From Diphasiastrum complanatum (taxonomy: Eukaryota > Streptophyta > Lycopodiopsida > Lycopodiales > Lycopodiaceae), in the NCBI GenBank assembly GCA_029204225.1, contig CM055115.1:9856665-9920664 (forward strand): a stretch of 64,000 bases of DNA, given 5' to 3'. Both the position numbers and the translations under genes were made by a program. This document shows positions 10,087 to 20,524 of this stretch, one piece after another. The notes under the pieces were generated by a model that saw nothing but the letters and a program-made list of their open reading frames with translations, had not been told where the DNA came from and searched no databases. Each line of letters opens with the position of its first letter. Position 1 is the first letter of the stretch.

Positions 10087-12680
10087 CTTACTTTTGATAA
10101 GGAATGTGAGTAAAAACTAAAATGACTCTGAAGAGCACCAAAAACTAAGCTCTAGTGGACTTCATGTGAAAGCCTTTGTTGTAATATCCACTAAATCAAT
10201 TGGCGAGTCCGAATTCTCCATGGACAATGTTGAAATTCTTTGTGTCATCCGTGGTATCTACCTTCAAGACGAATTTTTTTTCGACAGAGCTGAGTTTATG
10301 ACTCGCAGCCAAGATGGTTCTAAGCATCATGTTATTTTGTCTTCTATGGACATTGCACATTTTACTGTTGAGCCACCAACTCATGACTCAAATGAATCTA
10401 CTCATAACTATGAGGGTTCCGTTGATGGCCCTATGTAAAAAAGATACGCTATTAATGAATGCTGATGGAATAAAAAGTGTTTTTCTGATGCCGCAATTAT
10501 TGGATCTGCTGCAGTTTCTATGATTGAAGATGTAACAGAAATGGAAATTGTTCCAATGGAGCCGAGAGTGGATCAATCGGGAATGTTATCCGGCTCATAT
10601 TGCAATGTATCTGATGATGAAGGGCATATGGTCAAGGAAGAGCAAGTCCCTGAGTTTGAGGGTGATGCAAATGTCAATCTCGACAATTTTGTAATTGTTG
10701 ACATCGGATACATATGAGATAAAAATACTATGTTCCGGATGGAAAGCAAAAATATCCAGTGTGCCTCACTCTTCACGAACCAACGAGCTTTGGATCACTC
10801 GTTCGCTGGTGATTCGAGCAACCCAAAAGTCCACCACCCGTATCGATGAAATTTGAGGCCAATTTTATTCAAGAAAGATGACCAGGAAGAAATTACTTTC
10901 GAAGGACCAATTGTGTTTAAAAAGATGTATAGCGAATTCATGCGTGTTGATAGAGCAGAGAATGAGCAGGTCTACACAAACACTTATCGCAAGGAGGTGG
11001 ATCTCAATCCTGGATCCAGATTGGATGGATTGTGCTAAAATTGCTTTTTGTTATATTGTATTTTTGAACCTATCGACGGTCAACATTTTTGTTATGCATG
11101 TAATGAATAGGCAAAGGTTGCATTGAATCAAAATAGGATACATCCTGGGATATTTGATGCCACTTTTAGGTCCGTGCATGCCAAGATATGTATATTCAAG
11201 AATGCTTCTTGTTACATTCTTGAATCTGATAGACTCAATCATGAGCCGGAAGAGAAGAGAAAAGAGAGCAGTATACCAAAAATCATGGACTGTGCATGTG
11301 ATCTATGGATCTCATTGAGTTGACCACACTTTGTTAGAGGAGTGAAGCTAAATTCTGAGTAATAGTTGAGAACATTTTATCTCGGTTTGCACGGGGTCCT
11401 TGGCAGTAGTATTGCTGGATTTTTGTCAGTACAACACACGATTACATCGTTGTATGACAAATTTGAGAAGTACACAATAATAATCTTTTGTTCAGATGAA
11501 GCATTCAACAATTTCATGCAAGTCATGAAATCTTATGTGAATGATTGGATCTCCTATGACGAACCTGCATTGGGATCGAGGAAGACAAAAAACAAAGCCA
11601 TACCTATTTGGTTGTTCAGATTTTTGAGGTATATGTCGGACGCCATGTGCAATCATATCCTAAAGAAGCTTGTAAATGAAGAATTGTATTTTGGAAGAAA
11701 AAACAAAGAAAAACACATTGATGAAGGAGTTCTCTTGATGGTTCGTGAGATGGCTGCACTAAGTGTTGTAAAGTATTTGCTTACTATAGAAGAAGACTTG
11801 CCTTCAGATATGGATTACAACAAAGAGAGCATAAAACAACTCTCAAAAGTCATTGATCTGACTTTTTGTCGAAATTGGGTTAGAGCACACTATGGCAAAG
11901 GAAAAGGTATAACTTCAAAATTGACTGGTGTTACACCTAAACCCTTGAGAGTGGTTGTAGAAATATAAAACAAAAATATCTTGCCGCCCACAATATTGAG
12001 CATGACACTAGGAACTCTAGTAACACTGAATGGAGGCTTTTCTATAACGTAAAAACTTCTAAAAACGTGGAGGCCATCTATTGTGGAATCAAGTTTTATG
12101 ACACTTCCTTCTTCGCTATGGGAGCGTCCCACATTGTATATATTTAATAACTTGGAGTTTCTAGATTTTATTTACATTTTGTCAATGGTGCGCCACTGTT
12201 TTTTGACAACTCTCATGCCACAGCACAAAGTCTATGTGATTGTTCTCTTTTTGGATCACAATAGAAAAAGAAGGTATCAAATCAAGCATCAAAGCAATGT
12301 GTGATGTATGGTGTTCTATTTTTTAAGATTACTACAAACTGGCAACTCCTTTGAAAGAGAACAATATAATTGTTCCAAATTTGCACCCTATTCTATTTGT
12401 TCTCTACAATGCTAAGTCCCCGAATGATGTCAACGAGTGCATGCAAAGCAAATTCAAACTCTTGAGGTTGTGTTTTGAGGATAGTGGAAAATCGACAAAG
12501 CATTGGCGAGGTGTGAGCAGCATTATTGAATCCTTTTGTGCTCCAAGTTGGTCTGTGTCCTTATATAGAATGTCATATTGTGTGGCAAAGCTCATGAACA
12601 ACATCGGTTGGACTATGGTGACTATCAATATTCCAAAAAGTATAGAGGTGTGTCTCTTGGTTTGCCCCTCGGCCTAGGAG
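10087..12680 (+). pseudogene. Unidentified decayed coding-like region
   Basis: A chain of plus-strand open segments in different frames: 10166-10438, 10520-10717, 10853-11038, 11123-11323, 11366-11968, 12083-12304 and 12351-12677. The translations look protein-like (normal amino-acid mix, no low complexity), for example TLHEPTSFGSLVRW, IVFKKMYSEFMRVDRAENEQ and DGQHFCYACNE across a frame change. They read as one long protein, possibly with introns, broken by frameshifts and stops. I do not recognise the family: it shows no RT, integrase, protease or zinc-knuckle motif. It might be a captured host gene, a DNA transposon protein or an unusual retroelement ORF. Confidence 0.4.
11366..11968 (+). 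CDS. Hypothetical protein, 200 aa
   Basis: Longest open frame in the unidentified 10.1-12.7 kb stretch. It is rich in Lys/Glu/Leu/Phe, has no signal peptide, and shows no transmembrane span beyond a weak hydrophobic start (LGLHGVLGSSIAGFL). Segments such as WLFRFLRYMSDAMCNHILKK and EGVLLMVREMAALSVVKYLL look helical. The Met at 11366 may be internal, because sequence before it also looks coding in another frame. The product is probably a fragment of the larger decayed protein. Function unknown. Confidence 0.35.
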   Translation: MRTFYLGLHGVLGSSIAGFLSVQHTITSLYDKFEKYTIIIFCSDEAFNNFMQVMKSYVNDWISYDEPALGSRKTKNKAIPIWLFRFLRYMSDAMCNHILKKLVNEELYFGRKNKEKHIDEGVLLMVREMAALSVVKYLLTIEEDLPSDMDYNKESIKQLSKVIDLTFCRNWVRAHYGKGKGITSKLTGVTPKPLRVVVEI

Positions 12681-13848
12681 GAGGTGGTGGATTTCATTGG
12701 CCTCCTTGGATAGGGATACCCCCATGGTGTATACGTGCAGTTTGTTTCCTACGCGCTATCAGGACCCAATAGCGGATTAGCGCGCGCGTAGAGATCTCCC
12801 AAACTCATATGACAAGTCCAGGTGCGTCAAACCGATATCACAATATATTATAAATGTTGAGCTATCGATAGCGAATGGGTGCGCTGATACTGCATACAAA
12901 TCCAAATGATCAAAAACTGAAAGCAAATTTTTTTATGAATCGTGCAGTTGATAATATAGTGCCAAAATCACTAATCATTGTTGTCATAGTGGTTAGATCA
13001 ATGCATGGGTATAAATTCCAAATATAAAATTATATGCAATATCAAATCATTAATAAATGTCCTAGATGAAGTAGATACTGGTATAGGAGTTGAAGCTGAA
13101 GCTTCGATTATCACATTAGGGGAAATATGGGCTCAAAACCCAAAAATATTGAAAATGAATATGAAAGTTGGCTGAGATGAGAAAATCGTTGTACCATTAA
13201 TGTATATGCATTGTCAAATCATGGTTAACAAGGTTAACCAGAGTTTATTCGTGGCGGCAAAATAGATTAGTGTTTTAAATTTACGCCAACACATTTTCTC
13301 AGATTCATGGCTTTTTGTCTATGCTAATTTCCAAATTCATAGTTCATTGTTTCGGATTTTTGCATGCACATTACGAATGGCGCCATCAAGGAAGCCGTGC
13401 TCCTCAATCGACTCTGTGCTTCTATTCAACAAGACAAATGATAATGGATTATGGGTGCCAAGAAAATATTCAAAAAACTCTTGGGTTTTGATGCATCCAT
13501 CATCAATAGGAGGATTTTGAAAAAGCAAAAAGTCAAAACTATCATTTCGATCTTATTGGAACGCTAGAATTTTGGATTTTGGAACCTCATCAGGAGGAAA
13601 ATCTATTTCTGAAAATCTAGTCCAACATGTATATATGCATTTAGAGATAAATGCGCAAGGATTCCACCATCAGGATCGCAAAAAAAACAACTATGAGTAT
13701 TGATATTTTGGATACTTAGATTTTTGTTATTCATATATGTCTAATAGTAAACTTGCCAATATGATCATTTTTCTCTTGCAGATTTATATCCATCCAACAT
13801 AAATGAATGGGAGTCGAGTGGATCTTTAGCAGATGTGTTAGATGTTAT
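12681..13848. other. No gene seen
   Basis: A GC-richer patch at about 12680-12800 (GGAGGAGGTGGTGG, then GCGCGCGCG) is followed by AT-rich sequence with only short frames. I see no retroelement motif. It ends at the LTR boundary TGTTACGGCA at 13849. Confidence 0.4.
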
Positions 13849-14135
13849 TGTTACGGCATTTTCCACTCAGGGGATCAAAGCTAGGGGAACACAACATAAC
13901 ATAATACAGCACCACTATGTGTTCAGTGTCGTGCACGTCTCAAACACAAAGCTAACTAGGGTATCCCTGACATGTTCTATCGACCAAGCCGTACCTCTAT
14001 AGCTAATAGAGGTTGTCCAAGCCTCTTTAGACATAGCCTATAAAGGGTTATACTCACTTTCCCAGTCTTCTTGAAACTCACGACCTGCACTAATGATATC
14101 TTGCTCGCTTGCGAAGTTCAAGAGCTACCTCCTTC

Positions 14136-14468
14136 TTAGTATTCTTCTCGAGGATGTCTTCCAGAATTCTTGATGATATCATTTAAGTTTCCTAACACAT
14201 ACTCTGGCAATGGATCGGGAAGCCCTAGATGCAATTCAGTATATTGGGTAAAGGATCCTCCTAACTCTTTCCACGTAGAATCTTCACTCAACTCATACAC
14301 TATAAGGGAACTACAGTCGGCATTATGTCTAACTCTGAACAGTCTATCTCCAACTAGGAGATGTCTATGGAAATCCCTAGAATAGAAATAATGATAAACC
14401 CTTCCATTTCTACTCAACTGGCAGAATTCACCTGGTAGAGCTAGCTCTTGTAATCCTAACCCAGTCAT
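14136..14468 (-). CDS. LTR-embedded ORF 2, 110 aa, unknown
   Basis: Starts MTGLGLQELALPGEF, contains RVYHYFYSRDFHRHLLVGDR, then VVYELSEDSTWKELGG-like sequence, and ends HPREEY. The same product is open at 47516-47190 and 51826-52215 (129 aa, ending RARYHYCRS), and is split by Copia-2 in the left LTR of E. The alternating short strands with a 'TWKEL' turn are faintly like a beta-propeller/kelch repeat, but I would not assign that. It overlaps ORF 1 by four bases. Confidence 0.35.
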   Translation of the reverse strand: MTGLGLQELALPGEFCQLSRNGRVYHYFYSRDFHRHLLVGDRLFRVRHNADCSSLIVYELSEDSTWKELGGSFTQYTELHLGLPDPLPEYVLGNLNDIIKNSGRHPREEY

Positions 14469-14722
14469 AACAATTCAGGCCCAGATCTCATCCTAATAGC
14501 ACTTTGAAATTCTATGGAGCGTGTTGCCACCAAGACCCATGGGTTGTTCATTCTGATGTACACAGCTGTTTTGACTCTAAGTCCCTCATTATCAACTTCA
14601 ATGGCTAAATCCCCAGCCCTTACAATTCGAATGGTGGTGTCTAATGATATCAGTTCTAGTGAAACCCATCCAATTATTCTGACTACGGGACAATACCTCC
14701 TTGGGTTTGAGGTGTAGGCCAT
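14465..14722 (-). CDS. LTR-embedded ORF 1, 85 aa, unknown
   Basis: Minus-strand frame starting MAYTSNPRRYCPVV inside LTR-C. The same frame is open in element E's left LTR (38401-38144) and right LTR (47828-47571), and is recognisable with two stops in LTR-D (from 51572). Its stop codon overlaps the start of ORF 2 in the sequence ATGA (14465-14468). Upstream, another frame reads on (DYGRTRD, then CIDVYVNDYSL in the other copies), so the true protein may be longer and frameshifted. No family recognised. Confidence 0.35.
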   Translation of the reverse strand: MAYTSNPRRYCPVVRIIGWVSLELISLDTTIRIVRAGDLAIEVDNEGLRVKTAVYIRMNNPWVLVATRSIEFQSAIRMRSGPELL

Positions 14723-15766
14723 ATACTAATTGACTGCTTCTCTAACATGTCAAGCTCTCAATATAACTAACACTCCTCAATGATTAATCATTCACATAAA
14801 CCTCTATGCATGTGTGGGCTTCTAACATTTCTAGAAGAGGATCAGAATACAGACATCCCTAGTCCTATCTAGCAGTGATTATATGCAGGGCTCTGGAGCT
14901 GCTAGGATCTCTGCTAATCTAGCAGCACCAAAGATGGACACTATCTATTGTTGGTACATTATTTTTAGGCCTGTAAGGATGGTGATGTACTGATAAGGTG
15001 TAGCAGTGTACGGAATATTAGGACCTATGGGAGGGCTTGGATGAAACATTCTCGATGCTTATTGTCATTAGGTAGTGAATCATGGCTGTATTATATAACC
15101 CTTTCCAAAGTATTCATTAAGTACACCCCTTCCATCTAAGTAGTCATGGGAGTTGTTCAAGTGTAGCGTGCAATTCAACAACCATCTTGGTTAGTAGATG
15201 GATGACAGTTAATAGTCAAGAACCGTGTGTTCCAACGGGTTATCTTGACTATTGTGGTTCTAGATGAAGACTAACAATAGGTTTGTTCTTAACTCATGTA
15301 GTGTGTTCCAACCACAATGAGCTTAACCTCACTCTTGTGTTCCAAGGAGACGAGGATGACTTGCTTAATTCATTCATCACATTCACTCAAGCAACATTCA
15401 TCAAAGGCTTTCTCCATGCATTCAAACAAAAAGCAATCATTCTGAGCAAACTAGCAATCCTGCTAGAGTCTAAAACTATCATCACCTCAAATCACAACTA
15501 TCCTGCATTTAACTTTCTCCTGAGACATAACAATACACTGTCTACGAGTTCTTTTAGCATGCTATAATCTTTCTTTATGAAGACATGGAAGTAAACAATA
15601 TGCATTAAAGATTTTTCAATATGAAATTGTAATCACTTCTGCGACATCTATGACATACACAACTGCATCATCTATAATAGATTGAATACGCAGGTAGCAA
15701 AGTGTGAGAACAAAATGAGGAAACTTACATGTCAGGTTCTCTTCTCAGGTCTTCTCCAGCTCAAAC

Positions 15767-16583
15767 CTGTTACCCGGCATACAAAATGTCATTATATTCT
15801 AGTTGCAACGGATTATGCTACCAAGAATGTTGAAGCAGAGGCGACGAAACGAAACGATGTGAAAACCGTCAAGACTTTCTTATTCAAAAGTATAATCACA
15901 AGATATGGTTGTCCACTCGAACTTGTAAGTGATCGAGGTACACATTTTTTAAATGACACTATATGGTTACTGACAACTTATTTCCTGATCAAACACAGAA
16001 AAACTACACCGTATAATCCAAAAGCAAACGAGTTGACAGAAAGAACTAATGGAATCTTATGTAAGATCCAGACTAAAATCACTATTGCACATCAACATAT
16101 TGGGATCAGAAACTACCATCAGTTCTTTGGGCTTATCGCAACACACAGAAAATCACCACGAAATAGACACCATATTTTCTTACATATGGTATGCATCCTA
16201 TTTTTCCAATTGAATTTGAGGTGAAAACCTTTCGTATTCAAGCTCAACGAACAGATGCAGAATGTATAAACGAAAGGTTGACTAATATTGAAGAACTAGC
16301 TGAAGCTTGAGAGACTTCACAAAAACTAACGGAGGAAATCCAGAAACAAAGAAAGAAGAAATATGACAGTCATATAAAAAAATGTGATCTTAAATCTGAT
16401 GATCATGTGCTGATATATGACAGTCGCCATCAAAAGTTCCTTGGAAAACTCCATATGTGATGGCGTGGACCTTATAAAGTCATAGAGGTGTTTGACAATG
16501 GTTCTGTGCAATTTCAATCACTTGAAGGTGAACTATTACCTACACGTACTAACGGGTCTAGACTGAAGAAATACTACCTTTGA
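15767..16583 (+). pseudogene. Gypsy integrase, duplicated copy
   Basis: Near-identical to 3857-4672 but starting inside the integrase core at CTGTTACCCGGCAT. It keeps VSDRGTHF and the Glu in NELTERTNG, then shifts frame after the Glu region (near 16090) relative to the other copy. It carries the same stops after 'LAEA' and 'LHM'. The first catalytic residue and the zinc domain are absent because homology begins downstream of them. Confidence 0.85.
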
Positions 16584-16711
16584 CAAAATTTTTATTTTAT
16601 TTTTATTTTTTCTATTTTTATTATTTTCTAGTATTTTTCTGAAATTAATCACGAATTTTCTTTTATCTTGTCTAAATTTTTTTCGCGACTTTTTTTTATT
16701 TTTTTTCTAGA
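16584..16711. other. T-rich spacer, duplicated copy
   Basis: Same sequence as 4673-4799 with a few changes; part of the duplicated gypsy-copia block. Confidence 0.5.
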
Positions 16712-16789
16712 AATTGAAAATGAAATGAAATGTGACACTGTGGTAAAAACCGATTAGTTGATTGGTAAGAAGGAGAATAATCCAACACT

Positions 16790-17481
16790 CTCCCTTAATC
16801 TGAATCCTTGAATGCCTTTACCTTCAAACTTACTTCTACACATAATCTTCTGTGTGTATCCAAACTCAATACTTTGGTAAAAATATCAATTGTCATATCT
16901 TTCGTTCTACAATACTACAATCTAACCTCTTTGTTGAGAACTTTGCTTCTGTTCAATGTGCTTACTCCTGGAATGAGATATAGGTTGGCTGATAAAGCGA
17001 TGGCACTTTGATTATCACAAAATAATGTCGTTGGAGCATATTGATTCAGACCGATATCTGAAAATAAGTTTCTCAACCAAATTGCTTCCTTTGTAGCTCG
17101 AGAGGCTGCGATATACTTTGATTCAGTGGAAGATAGAGCTATCGAAGATTACTTGCAACTGTTCTAGGAAATTGGACCATTGTTGAGGAAGAATGTAAAT
17201 CTAAAAGTCGATTTACGAGTGTCTACATCTCCTGCCCAACTTGCATCTGTGTAACCACTGAGGAAATTGAGTTTGTCATTGCTGACTGCTCCATAACAAA
17301 TGCAAAAGTTCATAGTAGCTCGAAGATATCTCATGACTCTGATGAGAGCCTTCCAATGTGTTACACTAGGATTAGTCATAAACTGACTGAGAGAGCTGAC
17401 TGCAAAAGCAATGTCTGGCCTAGTACAGATCATGGCATACATAAGAGATCCTATAATAGAATGGTAAGGATACTCACACAT
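16790..17481 (-). pseudogene. Copia B RT C-terminus and RNase H
   Basis: 17481-17164 reads YHSIIGSLMYAMICTRPD (D retained, unlike copia A), then GYTDASWAGDVDTRKST. RNase H continues in broken frames to about 16800. The join with integrase near 17485 is at the same place as in copia A. Confidence 0.8.
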
Positions 17482-18275
17482 TTGCTACTTCTCTTGAATG
17501 CAGTACATCCAAAAACTTGTAAGTTTGATAAAGAGGGTTTGGTACCTATCCAAATTTTGAATGATGTTTTGTTTGAGAAGTCTTTAGTAGGACATTTGTT
17601 ATGAATATAGGTTTCTGTTGAAACAGCTTCTGCCCATAAGCAATTCGGAAGAGTCTCATGTGATAACATGCACTTTGTTGATTCAACTAAGGTTTTGTTC
17701 TTTCTCTCATCAAGACCATTTGGTTGAGGTGAATAGGAGGTAATATATTGTTGCTCAATGCCGTTGTTGAGGCAGTACTCCTTAAATTCATTGGAGATGT
17801 ATTCTCTCCCATTATCTGACCTCAGTGCTTTGATTCGTTTGCTAGTTTGATTCTTAGCATGCTCTTTGAATTGTCTGAATTTGATGAAAGCCTCTGACTT
17901 CTGTTTAATAAAATAAACAACTGTCCTTATAGAACACTCGTCAATGAAGGTAATAAAATACTTTGCATCTAACAATGAAGGAGTTTGCATTGGTCCACAC
18001 ATATCTGTGTGAACATCATCTAGTAGATCTTTTGCTGCATGCATATGGTTTGATCTAAAAGGAACCCTAGCCTGCTTTCCAAAAATGCAGCTATGACAGA
18101 CAGGGAAATTGACCTTACCAGAAGGATAGTCGAGATCAAGAACCATGGATTGTCTGTACATGTTCAAAATATATGCATGATTTACGTGTCCTAAGCGATG
18201 ATGCCATAGTAATGCTTTATTGACTAAAACAGAGGTTTTCAAGGCTTGACTAGACTCAAAATAACAATGTGCCAA
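17451..18275 (-). pseudogene. Copia B integrase
   Basis: 274-codon frame with intact HHCC elements (WHHRLGHVNH, CHSC), core residues D in DVHTDMCGPM, D in LRSDNGREY and E in DERKNKTL, and the FGCTAF motif. The C-terminal domain is missing because of the RT deletion. This copy is less damaged than that of copia A. Confidence 0.85.
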
Positions 18276-18949
18276 TCTATATAAGTAGCCCTGCCTCTTG
18301 CCGAGTGCAAGGAACTATCAATAATTTTCCATAGATTCGATTCGAATTCTACCTTATGACCTAAATCTGTAATTCTACTTACTGATAATAGATTTGTAGA
18401 GATTTTAGGAACATATAAGACTTTTGATAGTAATTTGAATTGATCGTGCTGGAATCGCAATCTTACAGTACCTTCAACTTCAATAGTGAGAGTACTACTG
18501 TCACCAAGATGAACAAATTTCTTCGTGTTATAAGGCATGTAGAAGTTGAAGATCTCACGTTGATTGGTCATATGTTGAGTTGCTCCCAGATCCAAAAACC
18601 ATGAATCATCCAAAAATGTGCTTTGATCTTTGACCATGAATGCACCTTCATCCACTTTGACCTAGGGGGATGGTGAAACTGTGTTTGCTTGTTGACCAGG
18701 TTGCTTGGCTGCATTCTTCGCTTGGAGAATTCGACAATCCTTGATCTCATGGTTATTGCACTTGCAATACTTGCAAAACATCTTCTTCTTCAATTGTGGA
18801 TTCAATGATTGTTCTTGACTTTGAGTCGGCTTATGTTGCAGCCTTCTTGGAGCTTTCTGCTTTCGTCGCTTAGAGCCTTTGTTGACATATAGAGCCTGAG
18901 AGGAGGAAGTCGACAAAGTGTCTTGACTTCTTCTATTATCTTCTTGCAA
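18239..18949 (-). pseudogene. Copia B Gag zinc knuckle and protease
   Basis: 18949-18662 contains CKYCKCNNHEIKDC. After the same stop as in copia A, 18655-18239 carries the protease, but the active site reads WFLDLGATQHMTN: the Ser of DSGA is Leu, which should impair or abolish catalysis. The rest (NLLSVSRITDLGHKVEF) is as in copia A. Confidence 0.85.
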
Positions 18950-19262
18950 ACATAGTGATAACTCTAGTAAGAGTTAAGTTTAAGTGTGTCGATATTATCA
19001 TCACTTAGTTCTCATATGTAGAGGGCAAGCTTGAAAGCAATGTCATAATTGTGTCTTGATTGTCTATGACTGATCTGACAGCGGCCATCTGTTGCAAGAG
19101 ATTCTTAGATTGGTTAATGTGATGCTGAAGAGAATTACCAATAGACATCCCTCACGTCATATAGTGAGTTCAGGATGTCCGAAATGCCTTTTCACGTTTC
19201 AGCTTCAGCTATGTGTCCAATCTGTGTATCTGATATATTGAGGATAATAAGCACAAAAGCTT
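18950..19262 (-). pseudogene. Copia B Gag central part
   Basis: Broken Gag reading continuous with 25124-25303 across the Copia-1 insertion. The last five bases AGCTT (19258-19262) are the left copy of the Copia-1 target duplication. Confidence 0.7.
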
Positions 19263-19915
19263 TGTGAAAAATTGTCAACTAGTAGTATTTTCCTAACTTG
19301 AGATTTTGTAGGCCTATGGCCAAATAAAAGTTAGAGATAGGTTCATACATGTATGTAGAGGCCCAAAGTATGTGTACACTACTTTTGAGGTCACATTAAT
19401 TAGAGGAGGTCGAGTGTGGAGCTCTTCTATTGGCTCATAATTTGGTGCATTCCTATTTGACCAAATTTCTAGGTAGATGGGTGAATCCTATTGGACCCCA
19501 ATTTTAGCCTATCATAAGACAAGTGGCCAAGAGGCACTATGGCTGCTATAAATAGCCATCTCCACGAGTATGTACACATCTCATTTTCATTCTATTGAAT
19601 GAATGTTATGCTCTTTGAAGATCCATCTTCTTCTCTCTCACTTTTTTGTTCATATCTTTCATTCTAGCCACTAGAATTGTGATTTCTTTGTTGCTATGGC
19701 TTCACACGTGTGAAATGCAGGTTGTAGGCTCTGAAGTACGGACAGGGACAGCAAGTTTCTGTTTGTGGAAGCTTATGATCAGATCTTGATGTTTAGTTGA
19801 TGTTTAGTATGCTTAACATCACAATTTCTATCATTTTTTCAATCTAGATGTGCATAACTTCCATGGCCAAGATCTTTATGAAACTTTAGCATCTTTTGGA
19901 TCTGAGTTTTTCACA
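19263..19915 (+). repeat. Copia-1 5' LTR
   Basis: Starts TGTGAAAAATTGTCAACTAG and ends GAGTTTTTCACA. The TATA box TATAAATAG at 19547-19555 would set transcription start near 19580, putting U3 at about 315 bp. An AATAAA string lies at about 19324, in U3. A perfect 14-bp palindrome TTCACACGTGTGAA (19701-19714) contains a CACGTG core downstream of the predicted start. Confidence 0.95.
19547..19555 (+). promoter_or_regulatory. Copia-1 LTR TATA box
   Basis: TATAAATAG in GCTGCTATAAATAGCCATC, the best core promoter in the LTR. It is identical in the 3' LTR and in both Copia-2 LTRs. Confidence 0.75.
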
Positions 19916-19927
19916 TGGTATCAGAGC
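19916..19927 (+). promoter_or_regulatory. Copia-1 primer-binding site (tRNA-iMet)
   Basis: TGGTATCAGAGC immediately follows the 5' LTR; it is complementary to the 3' end of plant initiator tRNA-Met, the usual primer of plant copia elements. Confidence 0.95.
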
Positions 19928-20524
19928 ATTAGGCGGCCAAATGTGCAGGTTTTGCCAGATTTAGAAGAGATTTGTGGGCGAGTTTGCTTTTGTAGCATTC
20001 CAATCAAGTTTCTAGCTAAAAATCTTGTTGATTTATGTGTAGAAATTGGATCTTTGTGATCAAAACATCATTTGTATGCATTTCAATTGAAGTAGGGCGA
20101 ATTCCCTCTGTACTTATCAGAATAAGGACACAAAATTTGTTTTGGAAAGAGGGAGATGCAAGATCCAACAAGATCCTATTAGTTTTCCATTCTAGCATAT
20201 AGTTTTTTGATTCAATTTCTTGCTTCTTCATGTCAAAAACTTCAAAATTGATGTAACCCTCTGATTTTCAGTTTGCTGAATGATTCAAGAGTGTATTTCA
20301 ATCTTAGGAGTGAGGGAAAAGCAAGTATATTGAGGTTTGGTCTTGGTTTGATCAAGAAATCATAAAACTAGTGGCTAAAATTGAGGAAAAAGTGAGGAAA
20401 AGAGAGAAAAAGTAAGGTTTTAGGTTCCAAATCTTTGTGATTTCTTCTTGTGTTTCATTTGTTGATTCAAGAGAGTGCTTAGTGCATTGGAACAGGTCAA
20501 AGATCAGAGATCAATCATTGCAAC
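19928..20524 (+). other. Copia-1 untranslated leader
   Basis: About 600 bp between primer site and the Gag-Pol start with only short frames; expected to hold the packaging signal and RNA leader. The chosen Met at 20525 (AACATGGCT context) begins the Gag-Pol frame. Confidence 0.75.

Larger units (their letters stand above)
13849..15766 (-). repeat. LTR-C: truncated copy of the 2.6-kb gypsy LTR of element E
   Basis: The plus-strand left edge TGTTACGGCATTTTCC (LTR 3' end ..TAACA on minus) matches the edges at 31664, 46929 and, inverted, 52465. It is collinear with 46929 to about 48860 of element E's right LTR. The remaining ~0.7 kb is missing: at 15763-15767 it switches abruptly into gypsy integrase. 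It carries two sense frames (14722-14465 and 14468-14136) and one antisense frame (15283-15567) that are also open in other LTR copies. Confidence 0.85.

Noticed and set aside
12578-12772. Gly-rich frame (LGLGGGGGFHWPP) as a small gene
   Set aside because: Produced by a short G-rich patch; no start context or neighbouring exon supports it.
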